A DNA stretch of 30,795 bases, from positions 1 to 30,795 of the IMG/VR virus record IMGVR_UViG_3300035698_010276; one strand, given 5' to 3'. The notes below the pieces were generated by a model, which saw only the letters and a program-made list of their open reading frames with translations, did not search any database and had not been told where the DNA came from. Below are positions 1 through 6,748 of this stretch, piece after piece (the stretch's first letter is position 1; each line of letters opens with the position of its first letter). Source of the stretch: a virus. The position numbers and the translations under genes were made by a program.

Positions 1-44
1 TGGCAGAATTAGCTCTCTATCTCCATAAAAAAGGGTTTCTATGA
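1..44 (+). CDS. 3' end of an upstream gene (partial)
   Basis: Reading from base 3, an open frame runs in from the left edge and stops at TGA 42-44, giving a 13-residue tail ending in KKGFL. The gene begins outside the window, so nothing can be said about its function. The following 76 bases hold no gene. They are very AT-rich and end in a strong ribosome binding site (AAGGAGG) for the next ORF. This frame is the only one open into the edge for more than a few codons, but so short a piece could be chance. Confidence 0.35.
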   Translation, partial: AELALYLHKKGFL

Positions 45-120
45 CCTATGTTATAGCCCCTATCCAAAAACTTATATATAAATATGCACCAGGCTTAATT
101 ATAAATAATAAGGAGGCGAA

Positions 121-420
121 ATGACCAATCTACAAACATATAGCAATGCATGTAACGCACTAGCTAAAGAGTTCTCTGGTAAATACTGCGATGATACTGA
201 GGTAGACTGGGTAGCTGACAGAATAGGTGAGATAGCTAATATTGGAGATGTGTTTTTGGATATGTCTAGTATTGCTATGGTAGTTAGAGAACAACCAACC
301 GTAGATAGATTTTGGGAGGCTTACTGGGAGAGTATTGAAAAGGACTGTAAAACTAATCTATATAATTTAGTTAGATATGGAGTTAAGCAGATGAGAAAAA
401 TTACTAATAAGGAGGCATAA
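121..420 (+). CDS. Hypothetical phage protein, 99 aa
   Basis: The ATG start sits behind a near-perfect ribosome binding site (AAGGAGG, about 5 bases upstream). The product is 99 residues, acidic in its first half and basic at its C-terminus, with no membrane segment or cysteine motif. It appears to be a soluble, mostly helical protein. Its stop codon TAA shares its last A with the ATG of the next gene, so translation of the two is probably coupled. I do not recognise a family. Its place at the head of a run of small genes is typical of phage early or accessory regions. Confidence 0.75.
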   Translation: MTNLQTYSNACNALAKEFSGKYCDDTEVDWVADRIGEIANIGDVFLDMSSIAMVVREQPTVDRFWEAYWESIEKDCKTNLYNLVRYGVKQMRKITNKEA

Positions 421-737
421 TGGGAGTAAACTTTCACACAATCGTCAACGAGTGCAAGCACTGTGAGAGAAAAGATGAAACCCATCTGGGCAAGTCTAGT
501 TATGGCTGGAAGTTTATGCTACAGCTTAATGACAAAAAATACTATACAAACTGGGAAGAGATGAAGATCTGGTTGGCTGACAAGAAGATCTTTAACGAGG
601 ATGAGGAAAAAGTATCTATCAAGGAGTTTGTGGATAGGGTAGAAAGTCTCAAGGATGTTGATGAGCCAAAGACAGACTATAAAGGATACGTAACCATGAT
701 AGACGGATATAAATTTATGAATACGGAGTTTAGTTGA
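420..737 (+). CDS. Conserved-type hypothetical protein with CxxC motif, 105 aa
   Basis: The start ATG overlaps the preceding stop (TAATG), and a GGAGG site lies just upstream inside the previous gene. Near the N-terminus is a short CKHC motif, then a GKSSYGWKF segment. The rest is rich in aromatic and charged residues (YYTNWEEMKIWL). Small proteins of this shape, with an N-terminal CxxC and a GKSS-G-W stretch, occur in many phages, but I know of no assigned role. The motif could bind zinc, although only two cysteines are evident. Membrane segments are absent. Confidence 0.8.
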   Translation: MGVNFHTIVNECKHCERKDETHLGKSSYGWKFMLQLNDKKYYTNWEEMKIWLADKKIFNEDEEKVSIKEFVDRVESLKDVDEPKTDYKGYVTMIDGYKFMNTEFS

Positions 738-759
738 TATTATTAAAAGAGGAGGTAGT

Positions 760-1038
760 ATAAAAACATTAAATAAAGAACAACTAGAAATAGTTTTAAG
801 TGAGATGTGTGAAGGGGTTGGTGTTAGGCGCAAAGATGTAGACACTAGTAAACAAAACTGGTTCCTAAAACACTCCTGGTCAGACAAAGAGCAAGACAGC
901 TTTGTAAAGTGGCTAGGCAAAGAGCTTACTAAGTGGAAGATTGCCAGGAAAGGCAAGTACCGAGAACAAAATCATGGAGAATACTTAGCGGGAAAGTTTA
1001 TATTTAACTTCGGTTGGAAAACAAAGGATGCAAAATGA
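760..1038 (+). CDS. Hypothetical protein, probable AUA start
   Basis: The first ATG in this frame is at 805, but it has no good ribosome binding site. A strong site (GGAGGT, 751-756) instead points to an ATA codon at 760, and the codons between 760 and 805 read as plausible protein (KTLNKEQLEIVLSEM). With that start the product has 92 residues; from 805 it has 77. It is basic and rich in Lys and Trp, ending FNFGWKTKDAK. The last codons overlap the next gene by ATGA. I see no family. The gene is well supported, the start less so. Confidence 0.65.
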   Translation: MKTLNKEQLEIVLSEMCEGVGVRRKDVDTSKQNWFLKHSWSDKEQDSFVKWLGKELTKWKIARKGKYREQNHGEYLAGKFIFNFGWKTKDAK

Positions 1039-1226
1039 AGCTAAAATCAACCCCAAGCGTTAAGGAGTACATCTCTGACATAGAAACTAGTAAGAGATTT
1101 AAGAAAGCATACATGGAGTGGCATGATGTAGAGATTGAGAAAGCAATAGAGAAAAATAATAAGGTATGGAAAAAAGTTCTTAATGATAAAATATCTAAAA
1201 TAGTATATATGCTGGAGGAAAAATGA
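1035..1226 (+). CDS. Small charged helical protein, 63 aa
   Basis: I chose the ATG at 1035 because it overlaps the previous stop as ATGA. An in-frame TTG lies further upstream at 1014 but has no better context. The 63-residue product is dominated by Lys and Glu with regularly spaced hydrophobic residues, which suggests one or two amphipathic helices. It ends MLEEK and overlaps the next gene by ATGA. Function is unknown. Tight coupling on both sides supports it being translated. Confidence 0.7.
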   Translation: MKLKSTPSVKEYISDIETSKRFKKAYMEWHDVEIEKAIEKNNKVWKKVLNDKISKIVYMLEEK

Positions 1227-1387
1227 ATAAGTTTGAACTAAAATACTGTCATGGTTGCAACTGTATGGCCAACCATTTTGTGAAGGATGAGGGTGTTGTT
1301 TGTGGCAAATGTAGAAAGCTTACTCAAAATAGTGAGGCAGACTTACCGCCAGGATTTGCAGATATATTTGGAATGGGGAAGAAATGA
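1223..1387 (+). CDS. Small zinc-ribbon protein, 54 aa
   Basis: This short gene starts ATGAAT behind a GGAGG site (1213-1217), overlapping the previous stop. The 54-residue product has cysteines at 9, 12, 14, 27 and 30, so two CxxC knuckles about 15 residues apart, the usual spacing of a small zinc ribbon. The C-terminal half is acidic and Gly-rich. Such mini zinc ribbons in phages often bind nucleic acid or host polymerase, but nothing here shows which. It overlaps the next gene by ATGA. Confidence 0.7.
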   Translation: MNKFELKYCHGCNCMANHFVKDEGVVCGKCRKLTQNSEADLPPGFADIFGMGKK

Positions 1388-1518
1388 GAGACAATAAGAA
1401 GTTCCTTTGGTTCTTCAAAAACTTTGAGGACTTTAACTATTTTCTAGCGCTAGCGTGTGTACCAATAGGAGCTATGCTTATATTGACAACTATGATTAAA
1501 GATGGTATGCTTTGGTAA
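1384..1518 (+). CDS. Small single-pass membrane protein, 44 aa
   Basis: Starts with ATGA overlapping the preceding stop and ends at TAA 1516-1518. A charged N-terminus (MRDNKKF) is followed by aromatic residues and then a hydrophobic stretch of about 18 residues (roughly residues 20-38, including FLALACVPIGAMLILTTMI). This predicts one transmembrane helix near the C-terminus. Phages often carry such peptides as holin-like or membrane-modifying factors, but no lysis gene is adjacent, so no role is assigned. Confidence 0.6.
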   Translation: MRDNKKFLWFFKNFEDFNYFLALACVPIGAMLILTTMIKDGMLW

Positions 1519-1539
1519 ATAATAGGAATAGGAGGATAC

Positions 1540-1959
1540 ATGCCCGATCCAAATCAGAAATTAGTAGAAAAACTAGCGAGACGGAAAAAAGGAGTATATT
1601 CCTCAATTAGAGCAATGGATGCGGCTTCAATTAGAATGATTGCTGCTCACATGGAACTGGATAGGTGTTCTATTACTGGTCGCCTAGATGAATTAAGGAA
1701 TATCGGACTGGTTCAATTTTCACACAAGGACTTAGATACAGTTACTGGGATTACTGTTAAGTATTGGAAAACGCGCGCAGTAGAACCATACGAATATACT
1801 ATTGATGGAAATGCATATACATGGAAGGGATTTATTAAGCAGGCGGAGGAGTGGGGATTTGATGGCGGTTCTGTTATAAGGACATCTCAAGCTGCAGATT
1901 ATCTTAGGGGTGTTGGACATGAGATTGGATCTTTTAAGGATGAACATGGGGATTTTTAA
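1540..1959 (+). CDS. Winged-helix-like DNA-binding protein, 139 aa
   Basis: ATG at 1540 follows a strong AGGAGG site. The first 70 residues look like a winged helix-turn-helix: a helix (KLVEKLARRKKGVYSSIRAM), then a segment resembling helix-turn-helix (SIRMIAAHMELDRCSITGRL), then a recognition-type helix ending RNIGLVQ and a beta-wing region. The second half has an aromatic strand pattern and a helix (KQAEEWGFDGG). This arrangement suggests a transcriptional regulator or DNA-binding accessory protein. No close family was recognised. It overlaps the next ORF by 14 bases. Confidence 0.7.
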   Translation: MPDPNQKLVEKLARRKKGVYSSIRAMDAASIRMIAAHMELDRCSITGRLDELRNIGLVQFSHKDLDTVTGITVKYWKTRAVEPYEYTIDGNAYTWKGFIKQAEEWGFDGGSVIRTSQAADYLRGVGHEIGSFKDEHGDF

Positions 1960-2278
1960 GAATAAAGTAATGGATAAGAAATTTTCAGATAAACTATGGG
2001 ATAAGACTGGGCTATCGTTTTGGAATGATTATCAAAACCTGTTTAAACCAAAGATATATAACTGGGTAAACTATAGGCTTATCTGTTTTGAGATGGAATG
2101 GGATAAGATGGACAATTCATTTAACATAGAGCTTGGATTACTTGGATTTAATATGCGATGGCAGCATTCACTTCCAGGAACCACACCACAAAGTGAAGAA
2201 TTATTAGAAAGAGTTAAAGAATTTAAGAAAGACATGAAAAAAGGTGGCAAAAATGAACTTTCGCCTGAAGATTCTTAG
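1946..2278 (+). CDS. Hypothetical protein, 110 aa
   Basis: I prefer ATG 1946 over an upstream in-frame start at 1910. The 1946 start gives a short overlap with the preceding gene and an AAGGA stretch a few bases before it. The product is rich in Trp, Asp, Lys and Phe, with a pattern of alternating aromatic residues (LCGF-type strands followed by MRWQHSLPG) and a lysine-rich C-terminal helix. There is no cysteine motif or signal peptide. Proteins of this composition are common as small unknowns in phage early regions. Function is unknown. Confidence 0.7.
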   Translation: MGIFKNKVMDKKFSDKLWDKTGLSFWNDYQNLFKPKIYNWVNYRLICFEMEWDKMDNSFNIELGLLGFNMRWQHSLPGTTPQSEELLERVKEFKKDMKKGGKNELSPEDS

Positions 2279-2384
2279 ATTTGCTATAATGCTACTCGGG
2301 TACAAGCTCGTAGGATCGCGTTTAAGCCCTAAGAACGGCACAGAGTACCTGATACTAGATCCAGGAAGGGTGTATTATGAGTAA
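2253..2384 (+). CDS. Small hypothetical protein, 43 aa
   Basis: ATG at 2253 overlaps the preceding gene in another frame, with a weak AAGGTGG site upstream, and the ORF runs to TAA 2382-2384. The product has a basic, hydrophobic N-terminus (MNFRLKILRFAIMLLGYKL) that could be a short membrane anchor, followed by a polar region ending DPGRVYYE. Its end overlaps the next small gene by eight bases. Overlaps at both ends fit the local gene packing, but the ORF is too short to be certain. Confidence 0.5.
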   Translation: MNFRLKILRFAIMLLGYKLVGSRLSPKNGTEYLILDPGRVYYE

Positions 2385-2643
2385 TTGTGACAAGTGTGGT
2401 AAGGAAATCACATTAAAAGACTATAAAGATAAAGATGAGGCCCTCATGTGTTCTCCGCGAGGATTTAAGGGAGATGGTTAGGGTAATTGGAGCTGGAAGA
2501 GAGTTGCTGAGGGCGGCAACTATTTTCCAATAGTGGACCAAGGGTCTCTTTGTAAAAAATGTAGAAAAGGATACATTATGGCAAAGGTTTTTACTGATGT
2601 TGAAACTGCCAGTAAATATATTGACAAGGATGTTCTATTATAA
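2377..2643 (+). CDS. Zinc-ribbon ORF interrupted by an in-frame UAG
   Basis: ATG 2377 opens a frame that reads 34 codons to TAG 2479-2481 and then stays open, in the same frame, for 53 more codons to TAA 2641-2643. The first part carries CDKC (C4, C7) and C25. The second part carries CKKC (codons 59-62), which would be the missing half of a zinc ribbon. The whole 88-codon frame is therefore protein-like across the stop. Possible explanations are a nonsense mutation, stop readthrough, or restart at the internal ATG 2578. Other genes here end in TAG, so the code is not simply altered. Confidence 0.55.
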
Positions 2644-2649
2644 TATAAT
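2621..2649 (+). promoter_or_regulatory. Consensus sigma70-type promoter
   Basis: TTGACA at 2621-2626, a 17-base spacer, then TATAAT at 2644-2649: both boxes match the consensus exactly. Transcription would start near 2656, just before the AAGGAG site of the membrane-protein gene at 2667. The -35 box lies inside the last codons of the preceding ORF. Confidence 0.75.
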
Positions 2650-2666
2650 ATATAAAAAGGAGAAAA

Positions 2667-2918
2667 ATGAAGGTAGAAAAATTTATTGGCATAAATATAT
2701 TGTTATTATTAGTCGGTTTCTTTTTTGGCCATATGGTTGTTCAGGGTAGGCCAATTATTAAAGAAGAAGTTACCGAAATCAGGTGCGATAAAAGCAAAAC
2801 ACAAATGGATGCAGAAGCAGCTAAGGCATCGTGCGGAAGTTATCATATTGCAGAGTTCGAATATGTTGATAATGGCAAGGGTGAAAACATTACACCAAAA
2901 TGGAAATGTACTGATTAA
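2667..2918 (+). CDS. Small membrane-anchored or exported protein, 83 aa
   Basis: ATG 2667 is preceded by AAGGAG. The N-terminus is a basic MKVEK followed by a hydrophobic stretch of about 17 residues (INILLLLVGFFFGHMVV), a signal anchor or signal peptide. The rest, about 58 residues, is polar with three cysteines (C39, C56 and one near the end), so a disulfide outside the cytoplasm is possible. No lipobox is seen. It is the first gene after a consensus promoter and may be the lead gene of a small operon with the kinase. Function is unknown. Confidence 0.7.
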   Translation: MKVEKFIGINILLLLVGFFFGHMVVQGRPIIKEEVTEIRCDKSKTQMDAEAAKASCGSYHIAEFEYVDNGKGENITPKWKCTD

Positions 2919-2919
2919 G

Positions 2920-3357
2920 ATGAATAAGATAATCATGACCAGAGGCCTGCCAGCCTCAGGCAAGACTACATGGGCGAAGAAAATACAAAAAGATAATCCA
3001 GGAAAGTATAAGAGGGTTAATAAAGACGAGCTGCGCGCGATGCTTGATAATGGAATGTGGTCGGGGTATAACGAGAAGTTTGTTCTTATGATCCGTGATA
3101 AAATAATAGAAGAAGCTCTTATTGGTGGATGGAATGTTATTGTTGATGATACTAATTTCCACAGCAAACATAAAAATAGACTTTGGAAGATTGCAGCTAA
3201 GTTTGATGCCACTACAGAAACTAAGGATTTTACGGGCGTTGAGCCAATCACCTGTATTGAGCGAGATATGGAGAGAGCTAACCCAGTTGGAGAAAAAGTT
3301 ATTTGGGATATGAATGATAAATACCTAGGAGGTCAAAATGACAAGTGTACTGACTAA
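2920..3357 (+). CDS. P-loop kinase, polynucleotide-kinase-like
   Basis: I start this at ATG 2920, two bases after the previous stop, because the kinase fold begins right there. The 145-residue protein has a Walker A loop (GLPASGKTTWA, residues 7-17), a helix with an RAMLDNG segment, and VDDTN (about residue 75), the usual second motif of the T4 Pnk/AAA_33 kinase group, followed by a basic region with KHKNRLW. The family phosphorylates 5' ends of nucleic acids or small hydroxyl substrates. Some phage relatives phosphorylate modified bases in DNA, so the substrate is open. There is no phosphatase domain. It overlaps the HD-domain gene by 20 bases. Confidence 0.8.
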   Translation: MNKIIMTRGLPASGKTTWAKKIQKDNPGKYKRVNKDELRAMLDNGMWSGYNEKFVLMIRDKIIEEALIGGWNVIVDDTNFHSKHKNRLWKIAAKFDATTETKDFTGVEPITCIERDMERANPVGEKVIWDMNDKYLGGQNDKCTD

Positions 3358-3769
3358 AGCATTTATATTTGCTTGTAATAAGCACGGAGATACGCTTGAC
3401 GATAGTGGGGAGCTATATGTTAAGGCTCACTTGATGAATGTTACCATGATCCTCAGACAGGTCACAGATGATCAGGAACTTCTTGCGGCAGCTATGTTAC
3501 ATGACACCATAGAGGATACAGATACAACCTATGAGGAGCTTAAGGAGGAGTTTGGGGATAGGATAGCCGATATTGTTTATGAGTTAACTCAGGAGGGTAG
3601 AAAAGATAGCTATGGTTATTATTTCCCAAGACTCAAAAGTGAGGACGCAATTCTAATCAAGTTCGCTGATCGCCTATCTAACCTATCTAGAATGAAGCCA
3701 TGGCCAAAATCAAGACAGGCACATTATCTCAGAAAGTCTAAGTTTTGGAGAGACGGGAGTGATAGATGA
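3338..3769 (+). CDS. HD-domain hydrolase, SpoT/MESH1-like
   Basis: The 143-residue product shows the metal signature of the RelA/SpoT hydrolase branch: a His in the HLMNVTMIL helix (about residue 32), the HDTIEDTD motif (HD with following ED), and KFADRLSNL with the distal Asp. In this family these residues bind manganese and remove the 3'-pyrophosphate from (p)ppGpp. It lacks a synthetase domain and is shorter than MESH1 (about 180 residues), ending soon after the conserved core. It could therefore act on another nucleotide. An AGGAGG-like site (AGGAGGTC) precedes ATG 3338. The stop overlaps the next gene by ATGA. Confidence 0.8.
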   Translation: MTSVLTKAFIFACNKHGDTLDDSGELYVKAHLMNVTMILRQVTDDQELLAAAMLHDTIEDTDTTYEELKEEFGDRIADIVYELTQEGRKDSYGYYFPRLKSEDAILIKFADRLSNLSRMKPWPKSRQAHYLRKSKFWRDGSDR

Positions 3770-3942
3770 AGTTCCCAGCTATGTGCTCCGATTGTGGAAA
3801 AAAGAGAGTTCCAAAAGTAAATCAACTTAATGGAATAACTGTAAGTAAGGGAATCTGCCCAATTTGCAAGAAGGAAGATGTGTGGATTATTCCAGGAAGA
3901 GACTGGGAGTACCAAGCTGGTGATAATTCTATGTGGGACTGA
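3766..3942 (+). CDS. Small zinc-ribbon protein, 58 aa
   Basis: ATGA overlap with the HD gene sets the start at 3766, and the stop is TGA 3940-3942. The 58-residue product has two CxxC knuckles, C7/C10 and C31/C34, separated by 20 residues with a basic linker (KKRVPKVN), which is a classic four-cysteine zinc ribbon. The tail is acidic and aromatic (DWEYQAGDNSMWD). The next promoter begins at the base after its stop, so this is the last gene of the operon. Function unknown; binding to nucleic acid or polymerase is a guess. Confidence 0.7.
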   Translation: MKFPAMCSDCGKKRVPKVNQLNGITVSKGICPICKKEDVWIIPGRDWEYQAGDNSMWD

Positions 3943-3971
3943 TTGACAAGTATATGTAGATATGATATACA
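3943..3971 (+). promoter_or_regulatory. Promoter of the amidoligase operon
   Basis: TTGACA (3943-3948), 17-base spacer, TATACA (3966-3971). Transcription would start near 3978, giving a leader of about 28 bases before ATG 4006. No obvious ribosome binding site lies in that leader. The promoter starts exactly after the stop of the previous gene. Confidence 0.7.
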
Positions 3972-3977
3972 TATACT
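3949..3977. promoter_or_regulatory. Perfect inverted repeat over the promoter (operator-like)
   Basis: AGTATATGTA at 3949-3958 and its exact reverse complement TACATATACT at 3968-3977 are separated by nine bases. The left arm begins right after the -35 box and the right arm covers the -10 box. A dimeric protein bound here would cover the promoter, so this is a good candidate operator. No regulator is assigned. Confidence 0.65.
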
Positions 3978-4005
3978 ATATATATTAAATGAATTTGAAT
4001 TAGAT

Positions 4006-5994
4006 ATGCCCATCTTAACGCAAAATTACACAAGCACAGTACAAGCTTTTAGCGAAGATTCAGATTTAACTGATACAGCAGTAGAATCTAACACAGTCAT
4101 AGTTAGGAGAAGGCATGGAATGCCCGCAATTACTCTTCTTTCTACAGGAGATAGGGGACTTATTGACGTAGTTTTAGGTGGTATGGATTTATCTCATGCA
4201 ATATTTTATGGAGATAATCTAGCTGGTGTTGATTTTCAGGGTTGCAACTTATCTGGTTCAGTTTTCAGAAATACCAATATCGCTGGAGCAAATTTTAACA
4301 GTACCGATCTAAGCGATTCTCATTTTAGAAGTTGTTTTGCTAGGGGGTCATCATTTGCTAATGCAAATTTAAATGATGCAGTTTTCTTGGGATGCAATCT
4401 TGATCGAGCACATATGGCAACTGCTAATTCTAATGATAGAACTAACATAGAGGGTTCTGAGGGCAATTTTGAGATGCCATCTGGAGTTATAAGAAATAGA
4501 TTTGCGAGACACATAGCAACTGGAACATCTAATGCAACAATTAGCGGAACAACTATCACTAATGAGCCTAATTTTACTGCGCTTCTTAGAAGGCAGGAAG
4601 AAGAGTTAACTCCAAATCGAAGTGCATCAGAGGCAATGGCTGTTCCAGAGTTTAGTGCATCAGACCAAATGGCTAGAAGTATTTCTGATAGAATTAGAAG
4701 AAGACAGCCTGCGGTTATGGATAGAGAGGATGTTAATACAATGTTACCATCTTTCAGGGCGGGAGAGGGAGTGGTGTTAGTCGAGAATGGTAAAAAGATA
4801 AAACCAAGAACATACAGATTTGGGGTAGAGATAGAGACTATTAGGCCGTGTGACACAATACTTAAATTTAGGAAGACTAACTTTGGGACAGATGGAAGTA
4901 TAAAATACGGTGAAGAGAAGGGTGTGGCTGGGGTTGAAGCCAGATCAATGCCAATGAAGTATGGTGACATGCAAAAATATGTAACTGGTATTAGTAAGTA
5001 TCTTGTAAAGAGTAAGTGTAAGGTAAACGAGTCTTGTGGGTTACACCTACACACATCTCATCCCAAGTTTTTTGATAAGACATACTTGCGCAGGCTCGCG
5101 CTATTCTGGGCATCTATAGAAGATGTTATTATTAGCACTCAGCCAAAGTCAAGATTATCAAATAGATTTTGTCAGAGGAATTTATTCCAATATATTACTG
5201 ACTATGGGATGTCTATTCCAGCTGCAAAAGATAAATTAATAAGTCATATGGGAACTAAGGAGAGATATTCAGCAATGAACCTAGCAGCTCTTCGTAGCCA
5301 TGGAACTATAGAAATTAGGATACACGCTGGCACAATAAATGCTGAGAAAATAAATAACTGGGTTATTCTTATGAGGCATATCTATGATTATGTTTTTAAT
5401 AACTATAACTCAAGGAAGGTTAACGACCTTTTTAAGCAGCAGATAAGTGAGAAGAAGATTGAGAAAGTGTTCAATCTAATTGAACTCCCAGAGGATGTAA
5501 GGGATTTTTACATGCAAAGGATAGAAAAGTTTGGATGGAGAAGATTAAAGAAACAGACTAGGCTTGCAAAGGAATGTCTTGTGTTGCAAAAGGAAAAAGC
5601 TAAGTTGGTGAAGCCACTTGAGAAGCTTAATAAGCAAATTAAATCTAGAATTAAAGAGCTGAGGGGTAAGGATACTGAAGGATCAATAGGGTTTTCATAT
5701 GGATCTATAGCATATGACCCTGATGAAGATAGTCCAACCACAGAAGTTGCTACGCCACATTATCAAATCCAAGATACAAATGTATCATTTGGTGTTGGAG
5801 GAGGAGCTGGAGGAGGAATCGGAGCTGGAGCATCAATAGCCTTTGGGGGTGGTACTAACACCACAATTGGTCAACCAAGTGAAACATTGTCAGAAACTGC
5901 AGACCGATTTTATGGAGGTGGAGCAGCAGCGGCATTGGCTGAATCTAATTTAGTAATGCAGAGATCTCCATCAATAGTGGGGGTAACAACATAA
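4006..5994 (+). CDS. Pentapeptide-repeat/amidoligase fusion protein
   Basis: I place the start at ATG 4006; an earlier TTG would fall on the promoter -35 box. The 662 residues divide into parts. Residues about 48-137 are pentapeptide repeats (for example NLAGVDFQGCNLSGSVF). A low-complexity linker follows. Residues about 268-460 resemble the glutamine-synthetase-fold amidoligase family (Amidoligase_2): FGVEIET opening motif, a DGSI strand, CGLHLHT, and IEIRIHAGT. Then comes a coiled coil (about 508-553) and a Gly-rich segment (about 595-620). Family members form amide bonds using ATP. The glutamine amidotransferase immediately downstream would supply ammonia. The substrate is unknown. No AIG2-like partner is visible. 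Confidence 0.75.
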   Translation: MPILTQNYTSTVQAFSEDSDLTDTAVESNTVIVRRRHGMPAITLLSTGDRGLIDVVLGGMDLSHAIFYGDNLAGVDFQGCNLSGSVFRNTNIAGANFNSTDLSDSHFRSCFARGSSFANANLNDAVFLGCNLDRAHMATANSNDRTNIEGSEGNFEMPSGVIRNRFARHIATGTSNATISGTTITNEPNFTALLRRQEEELTPNRSASEAMAVPEFSASDQMARSISDRIRRRQPAVMDREDVNTMLPSFRAGEGVVLVENGKKIKPRTYRFGVEIETIRPCDTILKFRKTNFGTDGSIKYGEEKGVAGVEARSMPMKYGDMQKYVTGISKYLVKSKCKVNESCGLHLHTSHPKFFDKTYLRRLALFWASIEDVIISTQPKSRLSNRFCQRNLFQYITDYGMSIPAAKDKLISHMGTKERYSAMNLAALRSHGTIEIRIHAGTINAEKINNWVILMRHIYDYVFNNYNSRKVNDLFKQQISEKKIEKVFNLIELPEDVRDFYMQRIEKFGWRRLKKQTRLAKECLVLQKEKAKLVKPLEKLNKQIKSRIKELRGKDTEGSIGFSYGSIAYDPDEDSPTTEVATPHYQIQDTNVSFGVGGGAGGGIGAGASIAFGGGTNTTIGQPSETLSETADRFYGGGAAAALAESNLVMQRSPSIVGVTT

Positions 5995-5995
5995 T

Positions 5996-6748
5996 ATGTG
6001 CGGATTATACGGATTTATAGGAGAACCAACTGGCAATACTAAAGTTATTTTAAATATACTTGGAGTAGCTAATGAGCGAAGGGGTAGAGATTCTTCTGGG
6101 ATGGCATATTATGACGGGAAACATTTTAGGATTTCTAAAAGAGTCGAACCTTCCCATACATTTCTAAAACATAAACCAGCCCAGAGGGGAATGGCATCTA
6201 AATTAGTTATAGGACATACTAGATATGCCACCCATGGGGCAGTGACTCGCGAAAACGCACATCCATTTAAGCACGGAAAATGGATCTTTGCTCATAATGG
6301 GGTAATATCAAATTTTAGATCTCTAAGTAGAATGTTAAATAAGAAATATGAGGTTGATTCACAGATTATTGGTGACTTACTTCCAAACAGAATGCACTTA
6401 CTTAAGGGCTCATATGCGGTGGTTGCCGTTAATACAGATGAGCCAGATAAGATATATTTTTGGAGAATGTTTTCACCACTCTTTGTTGCTCTCTCAAAAA
6501 CTGGATCATTCTTTTCCTCTATTGGACCAGTCCTACAGAGAAACCTACCAGGATACGAGATTAAAGAAGCTCCAAATGGATCATACGGAATTATTGAGAA
6601 CGGAGAAATGAGTTTTGATTTTCAAGAATCTGGATATAGTTCCAGAATATATATGCCCACTTTATTAAATGATTATTGGCCTTGGGAGCCAAGAGAAAGG
6701 AATAGATATGCAACGACTAACCTTATTGCTCAAGCGTTTTGTAAATAA
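5996..6748 (+). CDS. Class II glutamine amidotransferase
   Basis: Starts one base after the amidoligase stop, so it is surely co-translated. Its 250 residues form a lone Ntn-type glutaminase domain. Cys2, exposed when Met1 is removed, is the nucleophile (MCGLYGF). RRGRDSSG, the RYATHG loop and FAHNGVISN are the conserved substrate-binding motifs shared with the N-terminal domains of GlmS, PurF and AsnB. No sugar isomerase or synthetase domain follows, so the ammonia it frees from glutamine must be used by another protein. The amidoligase next door is the obvious candidate. All catalytic residues I can check are present. Confidence 0.9.
   Translation: MCGLYGFIGEPTGNTKVILNILGVANERRGRDSSGMAYYDGKHFRISKRVEPSHTFLKHKPAQRGMASKLVIGHTRYATHGAVTRENAHPFKHGKWIFAHNGVISNFRSLSRMLNKKYEVDSQIIGDLLPNRMHLLKGSYAVVAVNTDEPDKIYFWRMFSPLFVALSKTGSFFSSIGPVLQRNLPGYEIKEAPNGSYGIIENGEMSFDFQESGYSSRIYMPTLLNDYWPWEPRERNRYATTNLIAQAFCK

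Noticed and set aside
519-956. 145-residue minus-strand ORF over two small genes
   Set aside because: Composition is Leu/Phe/Ser-rich, as expected from the antisense of AT-rich genes. The plus ORFs have ribosome binding sites and overlaps.
2709-3251. 180-residue minus-strand ORF over the kinase gene
   Set aside because: Antisense of a clear P-loop kinase, without promoter, binding site or domain.
4320-5054. 244-residue ORF on the minus strand inside the amidoligase gene
   Set aside because: It is antisense to strongly motif-bearing coding sequence, lacks a ribosome binding site and has no recognisable domain; the Leu/Ser-rich content is typical of a shadow frame.
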